NCBI RefSeq assembly: GCF_014197915.1
Contig: NZ_JACIGK010000005.1
Coordinates: forward strand, 110,788-174,787
Length of the DNA: 64,000 nt
Reading direction: 5' to 3'
Source: Roseospira visakhapatnamensis
GTDB taxonomy: Bacteria > Pseudomonadota > Alphaproteobacteria > Rhodospirillales > Rhodospirillaceae
Every line of letters begins with the position of its first letter. The stretch's first letter is position 1. This document shows positions 32,058 to 40,227 of this stretch, in pieces. Made by a program: the position numbers and the translations under genes. Below the pieces are notes generated by a model. It made no database searches, was not told the DNA's origin, and saw only the letters and a list, made by a program, of their open reading frames with translations.

Positions 32058-32996
32058 TCACTCGATGTTCTGCACGTGCTCGCGAAGCTGGTCGATGGCC
32101 GCCTTCAGGGCCAGGCCCAGGGCGGTCAGGTCGGAGTCGGTGGACTTGGAACACAGGGTGTTGGCCTCGCGGTTGAACTCCTGACACAGGAAGTCCAGCC
32201 GCCGGCCCACGACGCCCTCCGTGGCCAGCAGGTCACGCGCCGCCCCGATATGGGCGCTCAGCCGGTCCAGTTCCTCGCGCACGTCCGCCTTGACGGCGAG
32301 GATGGCCGCTTCCTGGTGCAACCGTTCCTCCGAGGGCATCGGCGTGACATCCAGAAGTGCCGCCACCTGCTGGCGCAGGCGCTCGCGCAGCGCCTCGGGC
32401 TGGGTGGCCGCCAGGGCGCCTGCCCGCGCCCGCAGCGTGTCGATCTGATCCAGGATCCCGGTCAACACGTCGGCGAGACGCGCGCCCTCCGCGCGCCGCG
32501 CCGCGCTCAGCCCGTCCATGGCCTGCTCCAGCCCGGCCAGCAGGGCCTCGTCGCGCCGCGCCCGGGCCGCCTCGGCCTCGGGACCGGTGGCGACCTCGGT
32601 GTTGGCCAGGTCCAGCACACCCCGCAACCCCATCAGGCCGTCGATGCGCGCGGGCGCCAGATCCGGATGCCGCCGGGCCAGGTCGGTGGCCAGGGTCGCC
32701 AGGGACTCCAGCAGCACCTGATTGACCACGCAGGCGGTGCCGTCGCGCGCGGCCTCCACCTGCAGGGTCAGGCTGACGTTGCCCCGGACCACGTGACGCG
32801 CCACGGCCGCCCGCGCCGGGCCGTCCAGGGATTCGAATCCCTGGGGCAGGCGCATGCGCACATCCAGGCCCCGGCCATTGACGCTGCGGACCTCCCAGAT
32901 CCAGGACGCGCCCGGCGACTCGCCGGACGCCCCCTCTTGGGACACCTCCAGGCGCCCCTGCGCCCGGGCGAAGCCGGTCATGCTGACGACGGTCAC
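32058..32996 (-). CDS. yicC: YicC/YloC-family endoribonuclease
   Basis: The 312-residue protein has the characteristic N-terminus SMTGFARAQG and EVRSVNGRGLDVRMRLPQG segment. The C-terminal DUF1732 region has EERLHQEAAILAVKADVREE and GRRLDFLCQEFNREANTLCSKS. Family members are metal-dependent endoribonucleases. The GTG at 32996 is preceded by GTGGGAG at good spacing; the ATG five codons later has no such site. It lies directly upstream of gmk and diverges from the argE-like gene. Confidence 0.9.
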   Translation of the reverse strand: MTVVSMTGFARAQGRLEVSQEGASGESPGASWIWEVRSVNGRGLDVRMRLPQGFESLDGPARAAVARHVVRGNVSLTLQVEAARDGTACVVNQVLLESLATLATDLARRHPDLAPARIDGLMGLRGVLDLANTEVATGPEAEAARARRDEALLAGLEQAMDGLSAARRAEGARLADVLTGILDQIDTLRARAGALAATQPEALRERLRQQVAALLDVTPMPSEERLHQEAAILAVKADVREELDRLSAHIGAARDLLATEGVVGRRLDFLCQEFNREANTLCSKSTDSDLTALGLALKAAIDQLREHVQNIE

Positions 32997-33264
32997 GAAT
33001 CGGTCTCCCACTGCCCCATGATGATGAAGGCCAGCGGTCCCTCGACGGACCCGCCGGCCTTTCCCTGGCGCGGTTATAGCCAGCGGCGGCCCGCCGGGGC
33101 AACCCGGCGCTCGGCCCGTCCATCGCTGGCGGAGGCGGCCCCCATGGTGTATGGCACGGGGATCGCATCGCGCCCCCCGGCGCGGCGCCCCGCGTTCGAC
33201 CTGACTTGACCCACCCGGAGCGGATCCCCGGTTCTCCGCCCCCCGAACTCGTCTGGAGGGTTCC

Positions 33265-34461
33265 ATGCCACCCCATGGCCCGGCCCCACGGCCGCCCGAG
33301 TCCGATGCCCGCGCCCGGGGCATCGCCATGATCGCGCGCCTGGTGGGGTTCGACACCACCTCGCGCGAGTCCAACCTGGGCCTGATCCACTTCGTGCGCG
33401 ACCATCTCGCCGCCCATGACATTCCGTCAACCCTGGTTCCCAACGCCGACGGCACCAAGGCCAACCTGTTCGCCACCATCGGCCCGGACGCGCCGGGCGG
33501 CGTGGTGCTCAGCGGGCATACCGACGTGGTGCCCGTGGACGGCCAGCCCTGGGACACGGACCCCTTCATCCTGACCGAACGGGACGGGCACCTGTACGGG
33601 CGCGGCACCGCCGACATGAAAAGCTTCTCGGCGATCGCCCTGGCGCTGCTGCCCGAGATGCTGGCCGCCGACCTGAAACGGCCCATTCACCTGGCGCTGT
33701 CCTATGACGAGGAGGTCGGCTGCCTGGGGGCGCCGGCCATGATCCGCGCCATGGCCGAGACGCTGCCGCCGGTACGCGCCGTCATCGTCGGCGAACCCAC
33801 CGAGATGCGGGTGGTGGGCGCGCACAAGGGCATCCGCGCCTGGCGCACGTCGGTGACCGGGCGCGAGGCCCATTCCAGCCAGCCGCACCGGGGCATCAAC
33901 GCGGTCATGGTCGCCGGCCGCCTGGTGGCCTGGCTGGCGCGTCAGGCCGATGATCGGGCGGACCACCCGCGGGCGGACTCGCTGTTCGATCCGCCGTGGT
34001 CGACCATCTCCTGCGGCGTCATCCAGGGCGGAACGGCCCTGAACATCCTGGCCCGGAGTTGCTTTTTCGTGTGGGAGACACGCTCCATGCCCGAGGACGA
34101 CCCCGGCCGTCTGGATGCCGCCTTCCGCGCGGAGTGTGCCCGGCTGGAGCAGACGATGCGGGCGCAGGCCCCCGAGACCGGCATAGAGACCACCTTGCTG
34201 GCGGCGGCGCCGGCGCTGCGCCTGGAGCCGGACTCCGAGGCGGACCGGCTGGTGCGCTCCATCACCGGGGACAACACCACCAGCGCCGTGGCCTTCGCCG
34301 CCGAGGCCGGACAGTTCCAGGAGGCCGGCTTCTCCACCATCCTGTGTGGGCCGGGCAGCATCGACCAGGCTCACCAGCCGAACGAGTTCATCACCGTGGC
34401 GCAGGTCGAGGCCGGCATCGCCTTCCTGCGCGGCGTCATCGCCCGCCAGGCGGCGCCCTGA
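33265..34461 (+). CDS. argE: acetylornithine deacetylase (ArgE/M20 family)
   Basis: This 398-residue M20 metallohydrolase probably removes the acetyl group from N-acetylornithine in arginine synthesis. Zinc ligands and catalytic residues are visible: H85 and D87 in SGHTDVVPVDG, D117 in GRGTADMKSF, and E149/E150 in SYDEEVGCLG. AHSSQPHRGINA marks the dimerisation lid. GGAGGGTTCC precedes the ATG. No other arginine gene is nearby, so a related M20 activity is not excluded. Confidence 0.85.
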   Translation: MPPHGPAPRPPESDARARGIAMIARLVGFDTTSRESNLGLIHFVRDHLAAHDIPSTLVPNADGTKANLFATIGPDAPGGVVLSGHTDVVPVDGQPWDTDPFILTERDGHLYGRGTADMKSFSAIALALLPEMLAADLKRPIHLALSYDEEVGCLGAPAMIRAMAETLPPVRAVIVGEPTEMRVVGAHKGIRAWRTSVTGREAHSSQPHRGINAVMVAGRLVAWLARQADDRADHPRADSLFDPPWSTISCGVIQGGTALNILARSCFFVWETRSMPEDDPGRLDAAFRAECARLEQTMRAQAPETGIETTLLAAAPALRLEPDSEADRLVRSITGDNTTSAVAFAAEAGQFQEAGFSTILCGPGSIDQAHQPNEFITVAQVEAGIAFLRGVIARQAAP

Positions 34462-34543
34462 CGGCCGCGCCGGACCGTCCCCGGCCGGCCCCGCCGGGGC
34501 GCCCATTTCCGGCATTCCTCCAGACCACAGGACAGGACCCGCC

Positions 34544-36007
34544 ATGACCCTGCCCCCCGACTTCGGCCCCACCGGCGTCGGCGCCGAGGTGGCCTGCACC
34601 GGCTGCGGCACCCCGGTGACCCTGACCCAGTCGCTGGGACTGCGTTGCCCGCTGGCCGACAGCGACGACGGCCAGGACCACGCGCTCTATCGGTTCCTCG
34701 ACGGCCCCCGGCTTTGCTTTCCGGAAAGCCTGGACCGCAACCCCTTCGTCCGCTACCGGACCCTGTTCACCACCTACCATGTGGCGCGTCAGTTGGGGCT
34801 GCCCGACGAGGACTATGTGGAGCTGGTCGCCGGTCTGTCGCGCCGGGCCGCCGACCTGCTGGGTGAACCGCTGCTGATGGCCGACGTGGCCGAGGTGCCG
34901 GTGGACAGCGCCGACCTTGCCCTGCCGGTGCGCCGCCTGGAGGCCACCAACGCGGTCCTGCCCTGGGCCACGCGCGGGCTGTTCGGCATCCTGGTCCATC
35001 TGGCGGCGCTGGAGGCCGTGGGCCAGCGGGCGGCCGTGGCGGCGCGCGCCCGGCCGCTGGTCTGCCTGGGCGATCCGGACACCATCCGGGTGGCGGTGAT
35101 CCTGGCGCAGCTGTCCGGCCGGCCGATGTCGGTGGTGGTGCCCGATCCCTGCCCGGCCGCCGTGATGGCCTTCCTGCGCGCGGCGCGGGTGGAACCGCTG
35201 GTCGCCGATGGCCCCTCGCCGGCCGCCTGCCGCGCGCGCTTCCACCGGGCGCTCAGGGACGGTGCCCTGCCCTTCACGCCCTATGGCGCCCATGCCCTGC
35301 CCGCGCGCGAGGGCCTGGCGACGCTGGCCTACGACATCGCCGAGGCCCTGCACGCGCGCGGCGAATCGCTGGCCATGATGGTGGTGCCGGCCACCGGCGG
35401 CGCCCTGCCCTCGGCCCTGGTGACCGGTTACTCCGAGGCGTTCCTGGTGGGAGGCGCCGGCACGCTGCCGCGCCTGATCGTGCTGGAGGGAGAGGGCGAG
35501 GGCGCGCTGATTCACGCCATGGACCGGCTGGACGACCGCATGGGCCGGGTCTGCGAGCCCGATCCCAATGTCTATGTACCGGCGCTTCGGGACGCGGCCC
35601 GCGACCCCGACGCCTATCTCGACCCCGGACCGGACACTACGGCGGACGACGACGACCTTGACGACGACCTCGACGACGAGGACACCCGGGCCTGGGACGC
35701 GAACCCGGGGCAGCCCTGGGCGACGCGCCCGCCAGACTGGCTGGCCTGCCTGGACGGCGTCGTGCGCACGCGCGGCGCGATCATGGCCTTGGACATGGAG
35801 GAGGTGGACCCGGATGATCCTGAGGACGACGGCGCCGATGCCGAACCAGCCGACGGCACGCGGTCCGGTGGCGGCGCGACCGCCCAGGACGACAGCGACG
35901 TTGCGGCCCGGGCGGCGGCCCTTGCCCTGCGGGCCATGGCCGGGCTGCCCGATGATCAGCCCTTGCTGACCGAGATCGACAACGGCGTCGTTCTGGTGGT
36001 CACCTGA
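34544..36007 (+). CDS. threonine-synthase-like fold-type II PLP protein lacking the lysine
   Basis: The 487-residue protein has a cysteine-bearing N-terminus (C18, C21, C35), as in threonine synthases of the zinc-ribbon type. A fold-type II PLP-enzyme-like core follows (PLVCLGDPDTIRVAVILAQL, then MMVVPATGGALPSALVTGY and LPRLIVLEGEGEGA). Where active enzymes read N-P-T-G-S-F-K-D-R-G, this reads NAVLPWATRG (136-145), putting Ala142 in place of the PLP lysine. A very acidic linker (about 365-380) and an Ala-rich tail follow. ACAGGA lies upstream. It is probably non-catalytic or altered; function unknown. Confidence 0.6.
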   Translation: MTLPPDFGPTGVGAEVACTGCGTPVTLTQSLGLRCPLADSDDGQDHALYRFLDGPRLCFPESLDRNPFVRYRTLFTTYHVARQLGLPDEDYVELVAGLSRRAADLLGEPLLMADVAEVPVDSADLALPVRRLEATNAVLPWATRGLFGILVHLAALEAVGQRAAVAARARPLVCLGDPDTIRVAVILAQLSGRPMSVVVPDPCPAAVMAFLRAARVEPLVADGPSPAACRARFHRALRDGALPFTPYGAHALPAREGLATLAYDIAEALHARGESLAMMVVPATGGALPSALVTGYSEAFLVGGAGTLPRLIVLEGEGEGALIHAMDRLDDRMGRVCEPDPNVYVPALRDAARDPDAYLDPGPDTTADDDDLDDDLDDEDTRAWDANPGQPWATRPPDWLACLDGVVRTRGAIMALDMEEVDPDDPEDDGADAEPADGTRSGGGATAQDDSDVAARAAALALRAMAGLPDDQPLLTEIDNGVVLVVT

Positions 36008-36061
36008 TCCGCGCGGGACCAGGGCGGCCCCTGGCCGGGAGGCGGCCCCGGAGCTCCCGCA

Positions 36062-36415
36062 TCACCGCTGCGCCCCGCCCGCCTGGCGCGATTCCAGGGT
36101 GATGTAGCCGCGCTCGAAGGCTTGTTGCAGCGCCTCGAAGCCGGCGCGGGCCTCCTCGTACAAGGTGCGCAGACCCTGAACCCGCATCATCTCGTCCACG
36201 TCGGCGTGGTCCCAGTCCACCGCGATCACGGCGTCCAGATAGTTGGCCCGCAATCGCGCGATGGACACAGCCAGACGGAAGAACGCCTTGCGATCCAGAT
36301 GCGGGATCTTGTGACTGATGATCTCCTGGTTGGCCGCCCGCACCGCCATCTCCACCTCTTCCATGAAGCGGCGATGGGCCAGCATGTGGGCGCGATCATC
36401 CATGACGCCGGTCAT
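36062..36415 (-). CDS. small helical protein of unknown function
   Basis: The 117-residue protein is predicted mostly helical with many charged residues (RFMEEVEMAVRAANQEI, LDRKAFFRLAVSIARLRANY). No signal peptide, membrane segment or cysteine is present. I do not recognise a family. The ATG at 36413-36415 has CGGAGGAC nine bases upstream; an in-frame TTG six bases earlier is too close to that site. It is convergent with the threonine-synthase-like gene. Confidence 0.65.
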   Translation of the reverse strand: MTGVMDDRAHMLAHRRFMEEVEMAVRAANQEIISHKIPHLDRKAFFRLAVSIARLRANYLDAVIAVDWDHADVDEMMRVQGLRTLYEEARAGFEALQQAFERGYITLESRQAGGAQR

Positions 36416-36540
36416 CGGCAAGCGTCCTCCGTTGGGGTCCGTCCGGAATGCTCAGACTTACACGATTTGCGGACCATTATATCTGGCATAAACATAAAAT
36501 AGAGCGGCTTTCGAAACGATCCGAACGGCGCCGGTCCCTC

Positions 36541-36582
36541 TAGAGCATGGTGCGTGAGTCTGGACTCACGGACCATGCTCTA
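36541..36582. repeat. TAGAGC-type REP-like palindrome
   Basis: TAGAGCATGGT pairs with ACCATGCTCTA and CGTGAGTC with GACTCACG, separated by a single G opposite G mismatch, over a two-base loop. The element forms a 42-base near-perfect hairpin. TAGAGC...GCTCTA ends are typical of intergenic palindromes scattered through many alphaproteobacterial genomes. GCTCTAAG occurs at its right end and again at 36640-36647. Confidence 0.75.
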
Positions 36583-36611
36583 AGACTCTGATATTGAAGC
36601 AAATCGTCGTC

Positions 36612-36630
36612 GCGATCCGGTTCGGATCGC
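36612..36630. repeat. second intergenic hairpin
   Basis: GCGATCCG and CGGATCGC form a perfect 8-bp stem with loop GTT. Ten bases later comes CTCTAAG, shared with the end of the neighbouring TAGAGC palindrome, so the two may be parts of one composite element. Confidence 0.55.
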
Positions 36631-36989
36631 TCGGGATTCGCTCTAAGGCCACGTCCGGCGTGGGACCCGTTTCAGGACCACGTTTCCCATGGGCTCACCG
36701 CGTTCGAGCGCCATGCGCGATCCCGGGCTCTCCCGTCGCCGCGTTCCCCGGTTCCGCCTTGGTCATCCGCCCTCGGGACTCCGTTGTGACAGCAGGCTCC
36801 TGGGGTGTGCCGTTCCACGCTCTGCCTCTAATCGTGTCGAAGCCGGGTCCTGGAATCAACCGCACGATCGTTATCCTAGGCTTTAGTCAGGGGCGCCCAT
36901 GGGAGCCGTGCGTTTCGGCACTGCAAGAATTGCATGACCAGAAACGGCCATTTGGACCTAGATTACGGGTGACATCATGAAAAGACCAG

Positions 36990-37030
36990 GAGTCGGAAGT
37001 GGGTATTTCTTTTTGAAACCTGTCCGACTC
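36990..37030 (+). promoter_or_regulatory. leader hairpin upstream of a small protein
   Basis: GAGTCGGA (36990-36997) pairs with TCCGACTC (37023-37030). The interior (GGGTATTTC, then GAAACCTG) can pair partly. The structure ends five bases before the AAGGAAGGA ribosome-binding site of the 92-residue gene, so it could affect its translation or protect the mRNA. Confidence 0.4.
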
Positions 37031-37053
37031 ATGCCAAGGAAGGACAACTGATC

Positions 37054-37332
37054 ATGAGTACCGCCCCGTTCGACAGCGACACTCCTCTCGGGATCGAAAT
37101 GATCGCGCGTCAGGAGCGTGACCGGTATCTTGCCGACTTGATGAAGGCCAGCGCGCGCGCCGTCTGGACACGCCTGTTCGGCACCCGGGCCACCGCCGCA
37201 GCCGCCGCCGACAGCCTGGCGCGCTGCTATGTGCGCGACTCCGGTCTGGCCCACATGCCCGACGCGCACCTGCTGGCCGCGCGCCGGTCCAACGATGTCT
37301 GTGACGGCACCCACGAAGACCACGCCGCCTGA
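37054..37332 (+). CDS. small hypothetical protein
   Basis: The 92-residue protein has a basic amphipathic helix (EMIARQERDRYLADLMKASA, then RAVWTRLFG) followed by an Ala-rich part and a polar tail. I recognise no family. Support for coding comes from a strong AAGGAAGGA site before the ATG and high third-position GC. It stands alone between a repeat-rich region and the convergent kinase gene. Confidence 0.55.
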   Translation: MSTAPFDSDTPLGIEMIARQERDRYLADLMKASARAVWTRLFGTRATAAAAADSLARCYVRDSGLAHMPDAHLLAARRSNDVCDGTHEDHAA

Positions 37333-37364
37333 CGGCGGCGCCGGTGCGCGCGGGTCGGATCGGA

Positions 37365-38393
37365 TCAGGCCGCCCGGCCCATGCGGTCGCTCACCAGGTC
37401 CGCCAGGGACGGCACCTCGGGACGGGCGCCGAAGTGGCTGATCACCTCGGCGGCGCAGACACCGCCCATGCGGGCGCAGTCCGCCAGGCTCCGGCCAGAG
37501 GTCAGGCCCCGCAGGAATCCGGCGGCGTATAGATCACCGGCCCCCGTGGTATCCACCACCGTGTCGATCGGCTCGGCGGGAACGCTGACGATGTCGCGGT
37601 CGTGGCCAGCCACCACCAGGGAGCCGTGGGCGCTGCGCGTGACGGCGGCCACGTCGACATGGTCCCGGACCGCCGCCACGGCGGTTTCCAGGTCATCGGT
37701 CTGGTAGAGCGCCTTGAGTTCCGCCTCGTTGGCGAACAGCACGTCGACGAGGTTGCCGCTGGTCAGGTCGAGGAATTCGTCCCGGTGGCGGTCCACGCAG
37801 AAGCTGTCCGACAAGGTGAACGCCACCTTGCGGCCGGCCTCGTGGGCGATGGCGGCGGCCTTGCGGATGGCCGCCTTGGCGCCGGGTTCGTCCCAGAGAT
37901 ACCCCTCGACATAGGTGATCAGGCTGCCGGCCACCACGTCCTCGTCGATGTCGTCGGGACCCAGGGCGGTACAGGCGCCGAGATAGGTGTTCATGGTGCG
38001 CTGGCCGTCCGGCGTGACCAGGATCAGGCACCGGGCGGTGGACTTGTCGGCCCCGTCGGCGCCATTGACCAGGGCCGCCGTGGCGTAGTGCGCGCCGATG
38101 GCGGTGATGTCGTGGCGGAAGATGCGCCCCAGGGCGTCGTCGGCCACCTTGCCGATGTACGCCGCGCGGGTCCCCAGCGCGGCCAGCCCGGCCACCGTGT
38201 TGGCCGCCGAGCCCCCCGAAACCTCCACGCCCGTCCCCATCTGGTCGTACAGCATGTCGGCTCGCGCGGCATCGATCAGGGTCATGGCGCCCTTGGGCAT
38301 GCCGTGCCGGTCCAGGAAGGCCTGATCGGCGTGGGCCAGCACGTCAACGATGGCGTTGCCGATGGCGACGACGTCAAAACGGGGGGAGGTCAT
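37365..38393 (-). CDS. PfkB-family kinase, probable adenosine kinase
   Basis: The 342-residue ribokinase-fold enzyme has the N-terminal strand FDVVAIGNAIVDVL, the GGSAANTVAGLA sugar-binding motif and the anion-hole/catalytic motif DTTGAGDLYAAGFL with base D287. The alphaproteobacterial homologues with this architecture are annotated as adenosine kinase; inosine-guanosine or sugar kinase activity cannot be excluded. The ATG at 38391-38393 starts MTSPRFDVV. It lies downstream of phaZ behind a terminator, so it is probably a separate transcript. Confidence 0.85.
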   Translation of the reverse strand: MTSPRFDVVAIGNAIVDVLAHADQAFLDRHGMPKGAMTLIDAARADMLYDQMGTGVEVSGGSAANTVAGLAALGTRAAYIGKVADDALGRIFRHDITAIGAHYATAALVNGADGADKSTARCLILVTPDGQRTMNTYLGACTALGPDDIDEDVVAGSLITYVEGYLWDEPGAKAAIRKAAAIAHEAGRKVAFTLSDSFCVDRHRDEFLDLTSGNLVDVLFANEAELKALYQTDDLETAVAAVRDHVDVAAVTRSAHGSLVVAGHDRDIVSVPAEPIDTVVDTTGAGDLYAAGFLRGLTSGRSLADCARMGGVCAAEVISHFGARPEVPSLADLVSDRMGRAA

Positions 38394-38572
38394 GGGCGGG
38401 ACGGATCCTTCAGCGACGAAGCGGGCGAAAACCAGGCGGCGGCGGTCCATGCCGACGACACGGGCATGGTGTCCCCCCCGTTTGGTCAGAGAGGGCATGG
38501 CCCGAGAGGGCATACCACCATGGTGGGGCATGCTCCGGCGCGCCCACCCCCGGCGGGCGTCCAGCATAGACA

Positions 38573-38606
38573 AACCCGCCCCCGAAGCTCAAGCCGGGGG
38601 CGGGTT
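38573..38606 (-). terminator. phaZ terminator
   Basis: AACCCGCCCCCG pairs over 12 bases with CGGGGGCGGGTT, loop of 10. On the minus strand it lies 38 bases after the phaZ stop and is followed by TTTGTC, a weak T-tract. Confidence 0.65.
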
Positions 38607-38643
38607 GCCGGATGCGGGGTCCCGTGCCCCGCGGTCGGACCGG

Positions 38644-40227
38644 TCAGGCGGAGGACGGATCCACGGACGACGGGCGGCGCACCGCGCGGGCGCCCGACTG
38701 ACGGCGCGGCGTGGACCGCCCGGGCAGCGCGGTGGGAGCGGCGACCGCGTCCCCGGCCGCGCCGGCGGCGACACGCACCGCCGGCTCGACCTCCTTCTTG
38801 GTCTCGCGGGTGGCGGGCTCGGCGACCGGCACCGGACGACGCGGCGTCGCCGGCTTGGCCGCGCGGGTCCGGGGCCGCGCGGCGCCGGGCCGGGGCTCGT
38901 CCACGCGCTCTTCCTCCTCGCTGCCGGTGCGGATGATGCGGTCGTCCACCGCCAGCGTGGCGTCGAGGTTGCAGGTCTCCATCGGTCCGGCGAAACCCTT
39001 GCGCACGCGCTGCTCGTGGATGAACGCGGACACGCGCGGCAAGATCATCTCGCGCCAGCGGCGACCATTGAAAATGCCGTAGTGTCCAACGCCCGGACAC
39101 ACCATATGGCCCTGCAATTCGGCGGGCAGACTGGACACCAGGTCGTGCGACGCCTCGGTCTGGCCCAGCCCGGTGATGTCGTCCTTCTCGCCCTCGACGG
39201 TGAACAGGGCGATGTCGGTGATGGCCGACGGCTTCACCAGACGGTCACCGATCATCATGCGGCCCTCGGGCAGGTGATGTTCCTTGAACACGACCTCCAG
39301 GGTCTCGAGGTAGAAGCTGGCGGTCAGATCCAGGACCGCGAGGTATTCGTCATAGAACGCACGATGGGACGCCGCCGAGTCGCCATCGCCCTCGACCAGA
39401 TGATTGAAGTATTCCTTATAGGCGTCCATGTGGCGGTCCATGTTCATGGCCATGAACCCGCTGAGCTGCAGGAAGCCCGGATAGACCTGACGGCCCATGC
39501 CCATGTAGGGCGCCGGCACGGTCTGGATGACCTTCTTGCGGAACCAGTCCATGTCCTTGCTTTCGGCGTACTGGTTCACCGCCGTCGGGCTGACCCGCGT
39601 GTCGATGGGGCTGCCCATCAGGATCATGGAGTGCGGCCGCGCGGGATCGTCGTCCTCCGCCATCAGCGAGGCGGCGGCCAGCACCGGCACGCCCGGCTGA
39701 CACACCGCCAGCACCGCGCAGTCCGGACCCAGCAGGCGCAGGTATTCGGTCACGTGATCGACATAGTCGGTCATGGTGAAGTCACCGACCCACAGCGGGA
39801 TGTCGCGGGCGTTGTGCCAGTCGGTGATGTAGACGTCATGCTCCGGCAACAGCGCCTGGACGGTGCCGCGCATCAGGGTCGCGTAATGGCCCGACAGGGC
39901 GGCCACCACCAGGATCTTGGGATCGTTGCGGGGCTCGTGGAGCTGCCGCTCGAAATGGATCAGGGAGCCGAACGGACGGCTGACCAGCTCGCGCTCCACC
40001 ACCGGGACCAGGCGGCCATCGACGACGGTCTCGTCCAGCCCGAACGCCGGCTTGGGGTAGCGGCGCGTCATGCGCTCGAACACGTCGGTGCCGGCGGCCA
40101 CGGTGCGGCCCAGGCCGGTGTGGCTGGCGGGCATCATCGGATGGGTGGCCATCATGTTGACGGCCTGGGCCATCCACCGCATCGGCAGCATGGCGTTCTG
40201 GTTGAGCTCATGGAGATGGTACAGCAC
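38644..40227 (-). CDS. phaZ: intracellular polyhydroxyalkanoate depolymerase
   Basis: The 527-residue protein matches intracellular PHB/PHA depolymerases that mobilise storage granules. The N-terminus (LYHLHELNQNAMLPMRW) aligns with the family's usual start. The nucleophile is a cysteine, C176, in VLAVCQPGVPVLAA, as in the Ralstonia PhaZ1 type. Later come DDITGLGQT and PGVGHYGIFNG with the Asp and His of the triad. I start at GTG 40225-40227, preceded by GAGGAGGAACGGAG. About 100 C-terminal residues rich in Ala, Pro and Arg exceed the family length and may bind granules or DNA. Confidence 0.9.
   Translation of the reverse strand: MLYHLHELNQNAMLPMRWMAQAVNMMATHPMMPASHTGLGRTVAAGTDVFERMTRRYPKPAFGLDETVVDGRLVPVVERELVSRPFGSLIHFERQLHEPRNDPKILVVAALSGHYATLMRGTVQALLPEHDVYITDWHNARDIPLWVGDFTMTDYVDHVTEYLRLLGPDCAVLAVCQPGVPVLAAASLMAEDDDPARPHSMILMGSPIDTRVSPTAVNQYAESKDMDWFRKKVIQTVPAPYMGMGRQVYPGFLQLSGFMAMNMDRHMDAYKEYFNHLVEGDGDSAASHRAFYDEYLAVLDLTASFYLETLEVVFKEHHLPEGRMMIGDRLVKPSAITDIALFTVEGEKDDITGLGQTEASHDLVSSLPAELQGHMVCPGVGHYGIFNGRRWREMILPRVSAFIHEQRVRKGFAGPMETCNLDATLAVDDRIIRTGSEEEERVDEPRPGAARPRTRAAKPATPRRPVPVAEPATRETKKEVEPAVRVAAGAAGDAVAAPTALPGRSTPRRQSGARAVRRPSSVDPSSA

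Larger units (their letters stand above)
36416..37053. other. 638-base intergenic region with palindromic repeats
   Basis: The region contains the long hairpin at 36541-36582, a second hairpin at 36612-36630 and a leader hairpin at 36990-37030. GC content is lower than in the flanking genes. Frames open here have poor third-position bias and no recognisable family, so I call no gene. Confidence 0.6.

Noticed and set aside
32831..32845. tRNA T-loop-like TTCGAATCC sequence
   Set aside because: It lies within yicC coding sequence and no acceptor, D or anticodon stem can be drawn around it.
36594..36980. 128-codon open frame in the repeat-rich gap
   Set aside because: It crosses hairpins, lacks codon bias and a ribosome-binding site, and has no recognisable family.
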